The notes under the pieces were generated by a model that was given only the letters and a program-made list of their open reading frames with translations, had not been told where the DNA came from and made no database searches. Shown in pieces: positions 1-8,113 of a DNA stretch of 64,000 nucleotides; the stretch's first letter is position 1; every line of letters begins with the position of its first letter. Location of the stretch: contig NZ_VTHK01000045.1 of NCBI RefSeq assembly GCF_009765355.1, positions 1 through 64,000 on the forward strand. Reading direction: 5' to 3'. The stretch comes from Amycolatopsis anabasis (GTDB taxonomy: Bacteria > Actinomycetota > Actinomycetes > Mycobacteriales > Pseudonocardiaceae). A program made the translations under genes and the position numbers.

Positions 1-332
1 GTTACCGCCCACCCGCCGCATTGGACCGCTACATCCGCCTCCGCGACCGCGAATGCCGGGCACCCGGCTGCAGCCGCCCCGCGCAGTGCGCGGACATCGA
101 CCACACCGAAGACTGGGCGAAGGGCGGAAACACCGACAAGGCCAACCTCGGCGGCTGGTGCGAACGCCACCACTACCTGAAAGATCAACCCGGCTGGCGA
201 TTCGAGCCGCAACCCGACGGCGCCATTGCCATCACCACCCCCACCGGCGGTACTTACCCCAGCCGACCCGAACCACTCCACGAACCCCGACCAGCGGGCA
301 CAGAGAAGTGCAGCGGCTGGCCGAGTTTCTAA
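1..332 (+). CDS. HNH endonuclease, DUF222-type, C-terminal fragment (5' end off window)
   Basis: The reading frame is open from the window edge (frame starting at base 3) to TAA at 330-332, so the N-terminal DUF222 part lies outside. The visible part begins with the RPPAALDRYIRLRDR block that precedes the HNH motif in this family. The Cys pair (RAPGC), the DIDH segment, the NLGGWC segment and the final HH follow in the expected order. DUF222/HNH proteins are an abundant, multicopy actinobacterial family of putative nucleases with unclear roles. The last dozen residues look unlike family members, and the stop codon overlaps the stop of the decayed gene on the other strand, so the true 3' end may have been replaced at a deletion junction. 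Confidence 0.8.
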   Translation, partial: YRPPAALDRYIRLRDRECRAPGCSRPAQCADIDHTEDWAKGGNTDKANLGGWCERHHYLKDQPGWRFEPQPDGAIAITTPTGGTYPSRPEPLHEPRPAGTEKCSGWPSF

Positions 333-912
333 GCGATGTCGAGCAGGTGTTCGATGCGGATGGGAAGGTCGCGCATGCGCTTTCCGGTGGCGTGGTGGAC
401 GGCGTTACGATGGCCGCCGCCGCGCCGATCATGCCCAGTTCGCCGATTCCCTTGACGCCGAGCGGATTCACCACCGAGTCGTCCACCTCGACGAATTCGA
501 TGTCGACGTCCGGGGCGTCCATGTTGACCGGGACCAGATACTCGCCGAGGCTGGCGTTCGCCCAGCCGAACCGTTCGGCCGCGCGCCGGTAGCACTCCAG
601 CGCGCCGTCGCTGGACCACGGGTTCCCGCTCTCCGGATCGAGTTCGGCGTGGTTGCGGATCCGGATCTCCAGCGGATCGATGCCGAGGCGGTGCGCGACC
701 TCGTCGAGCGTACACTCCAGCGCGATCATGCCGGACGCCTCGCCGGGCCCGCGGGTGAAGGTGGGCGACATGGTGTTGCCGCAGATCACCCGCACCTTCG
801 CCGGTGGGATGCCCAGGTAGGCGGCGACTGTCCGCTGGGACGCCACGATCCCCTGGGTCGCGTCGTACAGGGTGAGCCGGTCGCCTCCTGTACGCGACCG
901 CATCACGCGCAC
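329..912 (-). pseudogene. decayed molybdopterin-binding subunit of a xanthine-dehydrogenase/aldehyde-oxidase type enzyme
   Basis: Only about 190 residues of a protein normally around 700-750 aa remain. Recognisable blocks are LTLYDATQG, then TRGPGEASGMIALECTLDEVAHRLG, then the C-terminal SLGEYLVPVN...NPLGVKGIGELG. These blocks are far apart in intact homologues, so at least two large internal deletions have occurred. The C-terminal tail (NAVHHATGKRMRDLP, ending at TAG 329-331) is in a different frame, which places a frameshift near 406-409. No small FeS or FAD subunit genes are adjacent. The GTG at 912 only marks where the frame opens and is not a functional start. Confidence 0.8.
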
Positions 913-951
913 CCGGGAAGGTGGGCTCGAGTTCGAGGTTCGCCGTGCGGG

Positions 952-2565
952 TCAGCGCCGGTCCAGCAACTCCCCGAGCACGGCACGCAGGCGCGTGTGC
1001 GGCTCCGGATCGAGCGTCGCGGTGCGCCAGGCGAGGAACCCGTCCGGGCGAACCAGCGCCGCGCCGTCCGGCTCGATCCCGGCCGCGACGCAGAACTCCT
1101 CCTGCTGTTCGGCGGTCACCTCCGGGGCCTCGCCGCCGATCCGGTGGCACCGCAGGTCGATCCCGAACTCCCGCACCGCGGCGTCCGCGGCGAACCGCCA
1201 CGGCCGGCCCCGCGGCCCGCACAGCAGCGTCCACGACGTGCCGATGAGGTCCACTGTGGACACCCGGCTCGCGCCGGAGCCCAGCCACACGTGCGGGAAC
1301 CGGTACCCCGGCCACCCGCGGTTCTCCAGGACGTCCGGCGCACCGTCCGGCGTGCCGTCGGTGAGCACGGCCCCCTCGGGGTAGCCGTAGCACAGCATGC
1401 CGCGCAGGTAGGTGGCCGCCATCCTGGCGTGCAGATCGCTCAGGCCGTCCCGCTCGGACTGGAATCCCTCGTGCAGGCCGCGGGCCAGCGCCAGCGACGC
1501 CGTCGCCGCGACCCGGCGTTCCGGCTCGTAGGTGTCCAGCAGCCCCGGTCCGGCCACGCCGCCGAGCACCGCGGCGAGCTTCCAAGCCAGGTTGTGGCTG
1601 TCCTGGATGCCGGTGTTCATGCCCAGCGCACCGGCCGGGCTCTGCACGTGGGCGGCGTCGCCGACCAGGAAGATCCGGCCCTGCCGGAACGACGAGGCCA
1701 TGCCGACGGCGGCCTCCCACGCGTTCACCTCGTGCAGCTCGATCTCGATGCTGTCGTCACCGATCGCGGCGTGCAGCAGCTCGACGGTCCGCTCCTCGGA
1801 CAGCTCCGTGCGCTCGGCCGGTTTGCCCGGGTAGTCCATGATGGCCGTGGCCCACTGCTTCTCGCCGTCCATGGAGAACATCGCGGCGAAGACCTTGTCG
1901 TTGCGCACAAAGCACCCGTGCGCCTGCCATTCCTCCGCGAACCCGCCGAGATCCGCGCTGTAGAACGCGGTGTTGAGCTGTTCGATGACCTCCCGGTCCG
2001 GCATGGTGATGCCCAGCCGCTTGCGCACGCCGCTGCCGGCGCCGTCCGCGGCGACCAGGTAGTCGGCGGTGATCTCCCGCCGCGCGCCGGTGCCGGTGTC
2101 GGCGACCACGGCCCGCACCCCGGTGCCGTCGGCGGCGAAGTCGACCAGGCGGGTGTCGAACCGCACCGTGACGTCGCGGCGGCGGAGCTCGTCCAGCGCA
2201 ACGTGGAGCAGCCGGCGGTGCCGCAGCTGCAACCGGGAATCGGCCGGGCTGGCGGTCTCGTGCCGCCGGAGGTAAGCCTCCGGCGCGTCGAGGCGGCCCA
2301 TCGTCGTGCCCAACGCGCTGTCCCGGACCACACCGCGGGTCGCGCCGTAGCCGATCCAGCCCGCCTCCGCCACCGCGGGGCCCAGCCCCATCAGGCGGTA
2401 TATCTCGTGGGTGCGCAGGCTCATCCCGGCCCGCGGCGGTTCCCTGGTGGGGTCGCGCTTGTCGATCACCAGCGGGCGGACGCCCCAGTGCGACAGGAAG
2501 ACGGCGGTGGACACCCCGACCGGTCCGGCGCCGACGACCAGGACGGGCACGTGCTCAGCGGCCAT
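952..2565 (-). CDS. FAD-dependent aromatic-ring-type monooxygenase (class A flavoprotein)
   Basis: The product is 537 aa. It has the three marks of PheA/TfdB-like flavin hydroxylases: the N-terminal dinucleotide-binding loop VVGAGPVGVSTA (about residues 9-20), the AADGAGSGVRK DG motif in the middle, and the GDAAHVQSPAGALGMNTG motif that closes the FAD domain. A C-terminal thioredoxin-like domain is typical of the larger members and the length fits. It should use NAD(P)H and O2 to hydroxylate a phenolic or polyketide-like substrate in the cytosol, but the substrate cannot be read from the sequence. The start chosen is ATG 2565 because a GAGGGGG ribosome-binding site lies 5-8 bases upstream. 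The longer frame to 2628 has no such site. It appears monocistronic. Confidence 0.85.
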   Translation of the reverse strand: MAAEHVPVLVVGAGPVGVSTAVFLSHWGVRPLVIDKRDPTREPPRAGMSLRTHEIYRLMGLGPAVAEAGWIGYGATRGVVRDSALGTTMGRLDAPEAYLRRHETASPADSRLQLRHRRLLHVALDELRRRDVTVRFDTRLVDFAADGTGVRAVVADTGTGARREITADYLVAADGAGSGVRKRLGITMPDREVIEQLNTAFYSADLGGFAEEWQAHGCFVRNDKVFAAMFSMDGEKQWATAIMDYPGKPAERTELSEERTVELLHAAIGDDSIEIELHEVNAWEAAVGMASSFRQGRIFLVGDAAHVQSPAGALGMNTGIQDSHNLAWKLAAVLGGVAGPGLLDTYEPERRVAATASLALARGLHEGFQSERDGLSDLHARMAATYLRGMLCYGYPEGAVLTDGTPDGAPDVLENRGWPGYRFPHVWLGSGASRVSTVDLIGTSWTLLCGPRGRPWRFAADAAVREFGIDLRCHRIGGEAPEVTAEQQEEFCVAAGIEPDGAALVRPDGFLAWRTATLDPEPHTRLRAVLGELLDRR

Positions 2566-2775
2566 GTCGTTCCCCCTCACCCCAGTTGAGCCCCAGCACT
2601 TTGCCAGCTCAAGTCGAGTTGAAGGCAAGCAGTCAACGAGAGCCGCCTCACCACCGGTGCCACACCCGGCCGGGGAGGCCGCGGATCAAGCCGGAATCGG
2701 GCGGCGATTCGGCGGCGATCAATTCCCGATCGCGTTCGCCTGCCGCGCCACCGGCCGCACTTACACTCACGACCC

Positions 2776-3363
2776 ATGACCGAGGACGACCGATCGGCGA
2801 TTCGCGCGGCCGATTCCGACCGCGAAAAGGTGGCGCGACTGCTGTACGACGCCATGAGCACCGGCCGGATCACCACGGAAGAACTGGAAAACCGGCTGGG
2901 CAAGGTCTATGCCGCCCGGACCATCGCGGAATTCGAACCCCTGCTCGCCGATCTGCCCGCCGGCGGCCGGGAAGAGCACGGCCCGCGGAAGTCGGTCGCC
3001 GTGATGTCCGGCCTCAGCCGCAAGGACGACTGGGTCCTGCCACCGAAACATTCCAGCCTGGCCTTCTGGGGCGGGGCCGACCTCGACCTGCGCCGCGCCC
3101 GGCTCACCGCGGGACACTCCACCATCAGCGCCGTGGCGATCATGGGCGGGATCAAGATCGTGGTGCCCGACGACGTGACCGTCGAGGTCGACGGCACGGG
3201 GCTGATGGGCGGGTTCCGCCTCGCCCGCGGCTCGGGACTCCCGCGGCCACCGGTGACCGCGCCGACGGTCCGCGTCACCGGGCTGGCCTTCTGGGGTTCG
3301 GTGAAGGTCGTTCGCAAGCCGCGGAATCCGTCCGGAAAACGCAGGCGCCGGTCACGGCAGTAG
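2776..3363 (+). CDS. DUF1707 (SHOCT-like) domain protein with LiaF-like C-terminal part
   Basis: The 195-aa protein begins with the DUF1707 pattern: IRAADSDREKVARLLYDAMSTGRITTEELENRL, roughly residues 10-45, with the short helix pair common in actinobacterial membrane-associated proteins. The C-terminal half, with LAFWGG, ISAVAIMGGIKIVVP and LAFWGSVKV, matches the beta-helical LiaF-type cell-wall-active-antibiotics-response domain. No transmembrane segment is visible, so it is probably cytosolic or peripherally bound. A TACACT hexamer lies 9 bases before the ATG and there is no clear ribosome-binding site, so the message may be leaderless. The next gene starts 10 bases after its stop, which suggests a two-gene operon. 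Confidence 0.75.
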   Translation: MTEDDRSAIRAADSDREKVARLLYDAMSTGRITTEELENRLGKVYAARTIAEFEPLLADLPAGGREEHGPRKSVAVMSGLSRKDDWVLPPKHSSLAFWGGADLDLRRARLTAGHSTISAVAIMGGIKIVVPDDVTVEVDGTGLMGGFRLARGSGLPRPPVTAPTVRVTGLAFWGSVKVVRKPRNPSGKRRRRSRQ

Positions 3364-3373
3364 GGATTCCCTC

Positions 3374-3778
3374 ATGAAGAACGTTTCACCGCCCCCGGAA
3401 ATCGCCAAGCTCCCCCTGTTCCGGCAACTCTCCGCGGAAGAAACCGCGAAGGTCCTGCGCTACGGGCGCCGGGTGACCTTCCCGCAGGGCTGGCCGCTGA
3501 TTTCCGAGGGCACGCCCGGAGACGCCGCCTACATACTGCTGGAAGGACAACTCACCGTCTGGCTGGGGCGCGAACTGGTCGCGACCCTGGACCCGGGCAC
3601 CATCGTGGGCGAAACCTCCCTGCAGCAGGACACGTTGCGCGCGGCCACGGTGTCGGCGGCCACCCCGGTGCTGGCGCTGCGGCTGAGCTCGCGGAAGTTC
3701 GGCCGGCTCGTGGCGAAGCTGCCCGCGTTCGCCCGGGCGGTGGACGAGGCCATCGCGGGCCGGACCACCCGCGACTGA
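3374..3778 (+). CDS. cyclic-nucleotide-binding (CNMP/Crp-like sensor) single-domain protein
   Basis: The 134-aa product is essentially one cNMP-binding beta-roll. LPLFRQLSAEE forms the entry helix, GTPGDAAYILLEGQLTVWLG is the strand-turn-strand core, and GTIVGETSLQQDTLRAATVSA occupies the phosphate-binding cassette position. The cassette has GETSL followed by RAATV, so an Arg contacting the nucleotide phosphate is plausible. There is no DNA-binding helix-turn-helix and no catalytic domain, so it is a sensor module rather than a Crp regulator. It is probably cotranscribed with the DUF1707 gene 10 bases upstream. The ligand is unknown. Confidence 0.75.
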   Translation: MKNVSPPPEIAKLPLFRQLSAEETAKVLRYGRRVTFPQGWPLISEGTPGDAAYILLEGQLTVWLGRELVATLDPGTIVGETSLQQDTLRAATVSAATPVLALRLSSRKFGRLVAKLPAFARAVDEAIAGRTTRD

Positions 3779-3790
3779 CCGATCGGATCG

Positions 3791-3806
3791 ACCGCGCACC
3801 CGCGGT
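3791..3806. terminator. short hairpin between convergent genes
   Basis: Perfect 6-bp stem ACCGCG/CGCGGT with a CACC loop, in the 30-base gap between the stop of the cNMP-type gene and the stop of the convergent GrpB gene. There is no T-run, as is usual for actinobacterial terminators. It could act on both strands. Confidence 0.5.
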
Positions 3807-3808
3807 GA

Positions 3809-4354
3809 TCAGGCATCGCTGGGCCCGGGAACCCACCCCATGCGCTGTGCCCATTCGTCGGCGCGGCGGACCAGATCCCACACGTGCGGGTTCTTGGCCT
3901 CGGTGTAGCCGCCGCCGTCGTACCGGAAACGGGCCGCGAGGCGCCGCTTCACCGCGGCGAACCCGGCCGCCTCCTCCGGGTGTGCCCGGAGGAAGTCCCG
4001 GAGCAGCAAGGGAAACTGCTCGGAGAAGCTCCCCGCGCGCCGCACGTGGACATGTGTCCGGCGGGTGCCGGGGCGTTCCCGGAAGTACCGCTTCGTGCGT
4101 TCCGGGTTGTCCGCCCGGTATACGTACCCGAGTTCCTCCAGCGGGTCCCGGAACGCCGCGAGGGGTTCGAACGACACCACCGAAATCTGCACGTCGATCA
4201 CCGGTTTGGCGGCCAGCCCGGGAACGGCGGTCGATCCGATGTGGTCGATCCGCACGGCCACCGCGCCCAGTGCGGCACGCAGCGCGGCGCCGAGTTCGGC
4301 GAAGCGCTCCGGCCACTCCGGGCCGTAGTCGGCGATCTCGATCACGCGGGTCAT
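3809..4354 (-). CDS. GrpB family protein (UPF0157, nucleotidyltransferase fold)
   Basis: The 181-aa protein carries the GrpB/UPF0157 signature. ADYGPEWPERFAEL at the N-terminus is followed by IDHIGSTAVPGLAAKPVIDVQ (about residues 35-56), where GST and the Asp of KPVIDVQ form the nucleotidyltransferase-like active site. FLRAHPEEAAGFAAVKRRLA lies near the C-terminus. Members resemble the GNAT/CoaE-fused nucleotidyltransferase domain, but their substrate is not established. The ATG at 4354 starts the conserved MTRVIEIADYG. The gene lies 32 bases downstream of the last eCIS gene on the same strand and may receive read-through from it, but it is not part of known eCIS modules. Confidence 0.85.
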   Translation of the reverse strand: MTRVIEIADYGPEWPERFAELGAALRAALGAVAVRIDHIGSTAVPGLAAKPVIDVQISVVSFEPLAAFRDPLEELGYVYRADNPERTKRYFRERPGTRRTHVHVRRAGSFSEQFPLLLRDFLRAHPEEAAGFAAVKRRLAARFRYDGGGYTEAKNPHVWDLVRRADEWAQRMGWVPGPSDA

Positions 4355-4386
4355 GGTCACAGTGTGGTCGCGGGGGTTCCCGTGGG

Positions 4387-5739
4387 CTATCCGGTGAGCG
4401 GCTTGAACGTCTTGCGCAGGTGCTGGATGTCGGTGGCGCTCCGGATCCAGGCGAGCGGGGCATAATGGCGTTCGACACCGTGCGGCGGGGAAAGCAGCGG
4501 CCGCCCGGCGGAGTCCCGCGGCCATTCCACGTCCGCGATGAGCGTCCGGGCGGGGATCAGCCAGTAGTCGCCGGGGACGTAGCTGCCACCGGACTGGAAC
4601 CGCACCTGCACGCCGTCCTCCAGATCCAGCCAGGTGTCCTCGGCGACCCGGATCGCGCCCTCCTCCAGTTTCGGCGCGCCCCGGCCGGATGCCGCGCGGT
4701 GGTCCCACCGGCGCAGCAGCGGGTGCCGGGAGGTGTGGCGGGCCACCTGCGGGCGCGGTTCGGCGGAGAGACGGACGCGACGACCCGGCAGGTCGACCTC
4801 CTCGACCCGCAGCAGGGGCGCCACCTCTCCCCTGGCCGCGTACGCGTCGTCGGAGACTTCGGTCCAGTCGCCGACGTGCAGCGCGAGCTTGTCGTCGCGG
4901 CCCAGGGACGCCACGGTCACCCACGGGCCGTCGACCGAACGGATGCCGACCGCGACCGAACCGTTGTCCCGCGACCATTTGACCGTGGCCTTGCCCGCGT
5001 CGCCGCCGCGGTGGACCTCGACCCGGTAGAGCTGGTTCGCCGGTCCGCGGTAGGCGGCGTCCGGGGACAGGATGCACGGATCGTCCTCGACCCGGGCCGG
5101 TTTCTCGGTCCGCGCGGCGAGGTAGCTCGTGCGAGCCCGCCGGTCCCGCACCCATTTGTCGAACGCGGCCGCCGGATCGTTGCCGCCGTCGAGCACCAGC
5201 GGCCGCACCTGCCAGGCGACGCGGGTGCGGCCCGCGGTGTCGGGCAGCAGGGCGCCGAGCGCGGTCTCGGTGAGCGCGGGATCCTCCAGCACGGTCACGA
5301 ACTGCTCGAAGGCCACCAGGTAGACCAGGAACGGGAACTTGTCCGGCAACGCGTCGGCCTCGCGTTCCGGGTCCAGGTAGGCGAAGGGCTGGTCCCAGTA
5401 CGTCCACGGCCCGGGCTGCGCGGGAGCCGGGCCGTCCACCGGCCGCGGCGGCGCGGGCCGGGCCGAGTCCACCAGCACACCGTCCACATAGTACCGTCCA
5501 CTGCGGATTTCCAGGCTGGCCGGATCCTTCTTCTCCGAGCGCGGCACGTACTTGATCTCGAAGCCGTCGGCCGGGCCGCCGTGCGCACCGATGACGTCGG
5601 CCGCGGTCCGGCGGGCCAGTGCGAGCTGGATCGCCGCCTGTTCGTTGGCGTCGGCGTCGAGCTGCACCCGGCCCTGTTGCAGCAGGACACCGGAATACTG
5701 TCCCGCCCGGTTCGTCAGCCGCGAGAAGTCGCCCTTCAT
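4387..5739 (-). CDS. eCIS-associated DUF6519 domain protein
   Basis: The 450-aa product starts with MKGDFSRLTNRAGQYSGVLLQQGRVQLDADANEQ, the N-terminal block typical of DUF6519 proteins found at the distal end of eCIS and tail-like gene clusters. The rest is beta-rich with no catalytic motif that I recognise. It may be a baseplate-peripheral or surface protein. ATG 5739 is preferred over the in-frame ATG at 5745 because the AGGAGGA site ends only one base before the latter and gives normal spacing to the former. That site also contains the TAG of the preceding gene. It is the last gene of the eCIS operon. Confidence 0.75.
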   Translation of the reverse strand: MKGDFSRLTNRAGQYSGVLLQQGRVQLDADANEQAAIQLALARRTAADVIGAHGGPADGFEIKYVPRSEKKDPASLEIRSGRYYVDGVLVDSARPAPPRPVDGPAPAQPGPWTYWDQPFAYLDPEREADALPDKFPFLVYLVAFEQFVTVLEDPALTETALGALLPDTAGRTRVAWQVRPLVLDGGNDPAAAFDKWVRDRRARTSYLAARTEKPARVEDDPCILSPDAAYRGPANQLYRVEVHRGGDAGKATVKWSRDNGSVAVGIRSVDGPWVTVASLGRDDKLALHVGDWTEVSDDAYAARGEVAPLLRVEEVDLPGRRVRLSAEPRPQVARHTSRHPLLRRWDHRAASGRGAPKLEEGAIRVAEDTWLDLEDGVQVRFQSGGSYVPGDYWLIPARTLIADVEWPRDSAGRPLLSPPHGVERHYAPLAWIRSATDIQHLRKTFKPLTG

Positions 5740-5750
5740 GTCCATTCCTC

Positions 5751-7940
5751 CTAGGTGGCGTAAACGATTCCGGTGTCGGTGCCGGCCGGCGAGAACTCCA
5801 GCAGCCGGGCCCGCAGGTTGTCCGCGCGCTGCGGCTGGAAGAGGTCGTGGTAGACCCCGAGTTCCGAACCGTCCTCGGCGCCTCGGGCGATCTCCGGCGC
5901 GCAGCTCGCCGCGAGCTGCGCGTAGGCCGGGGTGCCGTAGCGGCGGCTGGTGAATTCGGGGCGCACCCGCTGCGCTTCCAGGGCACGCAGCGCGGGCAGC
6001 TCGCCCGGGTCGGCTTCGCCGCGCTCGGCGGCCTCGCGCAGTGCCGCCCAGACCAGGTCCGGCTGGCAGTGGTAGCGCCGGGGCGTCCGCGAACCCGGTG
6101 GCACGGAACAGAACCGCAGGCAGCCGAGCCCGCGCCGGGCCACGTTGACCCGCCCGTCGAAGACGCTGTTCTCCCCGATCCGGATGGCGTGCGTATGCAC
6201 CTCGCCGAGCACCGTGCTCCGGTGGACGTGCAGGATCGCGTTGGCGGGCAGGCAGTCCGGCGCGGACAGCGCCTCGCGGTCCGGGCCGGTCGCGTCCAGC
6301 ACGCTGTCCGCGAGGTGGATCGGGTTCGGTTCGGCGTGCACCTCGTCGGTGATCACCAGGATGGTGCCGAGGATCGAACGTTCGATCTGCAGGCAGGTTT
6401 CGGTGTTCTCCAGCACCACACTGGGTTCCTCGGGGTGGCTGGGTTCGCACCGCGGCTCCAGCGACCAGCCGGGGACCAGCGTGCTGTGCCGGATCACCAC
6501 CGCGCCGACCGGCCCGGTCACGCTCACCCCGCGCCCGGTGACCAGCAGGCCGTCCAGGACGATCCGCGGCGGCGGCCGGTCGTCGTCCTCGCCGCACGGA
6601 TTTCCGCGGATCTGCAGGGAATCCGGCCGGTTGCTGTACCAGTCGAGCAGCCGCAGCACCGGTCGCGCGCCCTCGGCCGCGCGGACTTCCAGCCGGTCCC
6701 CCGGGTCCAGGACGAACTCGAGCTGCTCCTGGTACGCGCCGCTGTGGGTGATCTCGATGATCGCCTCGGGCGCCCCGAAGTCCGCGTTGTCCCGCTTCCA
6801 GTGCTCGTAGGCCTGGGTGATCCGCTCGTGCTCCTCGCCGGGCCCGACGCGGTAGACGGCCACCGCCGGGCTGGTGGCCCGCGTCCGGGGGTACTCGCCG
6901 CCGCCGAGGTCGTCGGGGAACGCGTAGTGGTAGCTCACCCACACCCCGCGCTGCGGGGCGCCGCGCGAGCTGAACGCGATCCGCCCGAGCACCGGGTCGA
7001 CCAGGACCTGGCCGCGGCGCGGCCGGTAGGCCCAGCGGGACAGATCGGCGACCACGATGTCGCGCAACGGCACCGGTTCGGCGTCGCCGTCGCGGTAGAT
7101 GACGAAACTCTTGCCGGGCCCGTAGAAGTCGGCGAGCCGGTCGCGCAGCGCGCGCCGCCGGATGAACGCCGGGACGTTCTCCTCGGCGGCCAGGTGCGCC
7201 GGGGACGGCTCGGGCACCGGCCGGGTCACCAGCGGCACGTCGTTGCCGAGAATGGAGAACGTGTACAGGCTGCGCGCGCGGTCGATGCAGTACGCGGGCG
7301 CGCGGGTGATCGAGTACGGCTTCAGCCGCCAGACGAACAGCCCGACCTCCGGGGGCGCGTACCGGCCCTGCCTGCGCTCCCCGGTGATGCGCGGGGTCTC
7401 GACGGCGTGGGCCAGGCCGTCGAACGGGGTGCCGAGCAGATCGAGCCGGTCGCCTTGCCGCAGGTCGACGAGCGTGCCCCCGGCAGCCGTACGGACGTCC
7501 GCGCCGAACAGCCGTACCGGCTGGGTGGCGGCCACCAGCGGGAGGAACTCCACCGCGCGCGACGGCCAGCCGGCGACCGAGGCGGCGATCTCCTCCAGCA
7601 GCGGCAGGGTGCCCTTCCGCCGCCGCGCGGCGACCGTGTCGGCCACGTCGCGGCGCGGGGCGAGCCGGGCCGCGAGCTGCCGCGCCCCCTCCCCGGCGGC
7701 GAGGGCCTCGGCGTAGCCGCCGAGCAGCCGGTAGCCGACCAGGTCGCCGAGGTAGGGCACCACCCAGTCCTGGCAGGTCTCGATGAACCAGTTCTCGTAC
7801 AGCTGCTCGACCTCGGCGGTGACCAGGTTCGCCTGTTCGGCGAGCACCGCGAGCAGTGCCCGCAGCGGCCCGCCGGTCTCGGCGTCGGAACGCCGGTGGT
7901 AGCGCGGCAGCAGTTCGAAAAGCCGGTCGGCGTCGGTCAT
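5751..7940 (-). CDS. phage tail protein I-like eCIS baseplate protein (Afp12/gpI-like)
   Basis: The 729-aa product begins with LFELLPRYHRRSDAE and YENWFIETCQDWVVPYLGDLVGYR (about residues 45-70). The WVVPYLGDLVGY core is characteristic of large tail-protein-I-like components of contractile systems. The centre (around residues 380-620) contains short beta strands around LDGLLVTGRG, HSTLVPGW and HRSTVLGEVH, suggesting a right-handed beta-helix. In P2 phage and Afp/PVC particles this class forms part of the baseplate wedge and anchors fibres. No fibre gene follows here. Its ATG overlaps the TGA of the 58-codon ORF upstream (ATGA), so translation is coupled. Confidence 0.75.
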   Translation of the reverse strand: MTDADRLFELLPRYHRRSDAETGGPLRALLAVLAEQANLVTAEVEQLYENWFIETCQDWVVPYLGDLVGYRLLGGYAEALAAGEGARQLAARLAPRRDVADTVAARRRKGTLPLLEEIAASVAGWPSRAVEFLPLVAATQPVRLFGADVRTAAGGTLVDLRQGDRLDLLGTPFDGLAHAVETPRITGERRQGRYAPPEVGLFVWRLKPYSITRAPAYCIDRARSLYTFSILGNDVPLVTRPVPEPSPAHLAAEENVPAFIRRRALRDRLADFYGPGKSFVIYRDGDAEPVPLRDIVVADLSRWAYRPRRGQVLVDPVLGRIAFSSRGAPQRGVWVSYHYAFPDDLGGGEYPRTRATSPAVAVYRVGPGEEHERITQAYEHWKRDNADFGAPEAIIEITHSGAYQEQLEFVLDPGDRLEVRAAEGARPVLRLLDWYSNRPDSLQIRGNPCGEDDDRPPPRIVLDGLLVTGRGVSVTGPVGAVVIRHSTLVPGWSLEPRCEPSHPEEPSVVLENTETCLQIERSILGTILVITDEVHAEPNPIHLADSVLDATGPDREALSAPDCLPANAILHVHRSTVLGEVHTHAIRIGENSVFDGRVNVARRGLGCLRFCSVPPGSRTPRRYHCQPDLVWAALREAAERGEADPGELPALRALEAQRVRPEFTSRRYGTPAYAQLAASCAPEIARGAEDGSELGVYHDLFQPQRADNLRARLLEFSPAGTDTGIVYAT

Positions 7941-8113
7941 GCTGGCTCCTTCGCGGGTCTGCGCGCGTCCGCGATCGGGTCGCCAGGGCGCGACTTGAGA
8001 TCGCCCCGCACTTTGGCGGCCAGGGCGCCCTGCCGCCCCGATAGCGGGGCCTGTCGGCCGGGGCGCGCGCTGTGGTCGGCTTGAGTGCCGCGACTTGACT
8101 TGGGAGGTGTCAT
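7937..8113 (-). CDS. 58-aa basic small ORF between two baseplate genes
   Basis: The ORF is joined to both neighbours by ATGA overlaps: its ATG (8113) overlaps the TGA of the baseplate-J gene and its TGA (7937-7939) overlaps the ATG of the tail-protein gene. A strong GAGGAGGTC ribosome-binding site sits five to ten bases before the ATG. The product is rich in Arg, Lys, Pro and Gly with no domain that I recognise. Most of it is encoded by repeat copy A (7961-8070), a structured GC-rich element found again at 11833-11942. It is therefore either a real coupling peptide or a repeat that inserted in a frame preserving coupling. The second explanation seems more likely to me. Confidence 0.4.
   Translation of the reverse strand: MTPPKSSRGTQADHSARPGRQAPLSGRQGALAAKVRGDLKSRPGDPIADARRPAKEPA
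7961..8070. repeat. 110-bp structured intergenic repeat, copy A
   Basis: Over about 110 bp this aligns with 11833-11942: shared blocks are GCGCG-CCGCGATCG, CAGGGCGCGAC, GGGCGCCCTG, CGATAGCGGGGCCT and CGGCCGGGGCGCG. On the transcribed strand it contains a CCCCG-CTAT-CGGGG hairpin next to a GGCCGA(C)AGGCC hairpin. Both copies sit at gene junctions in the eCIS operon. Its appearance suggests a dispersed chromosomal repeat. Confidence 0.75.

Noticed and set aside
226..2589. 787-codon plus-strand ORF across the monooxygenase
   Set aside because: Antisense shadow: Arg/Gly-rich with no domain, while the minus strand encodes a full flavoprotein with all motifs.
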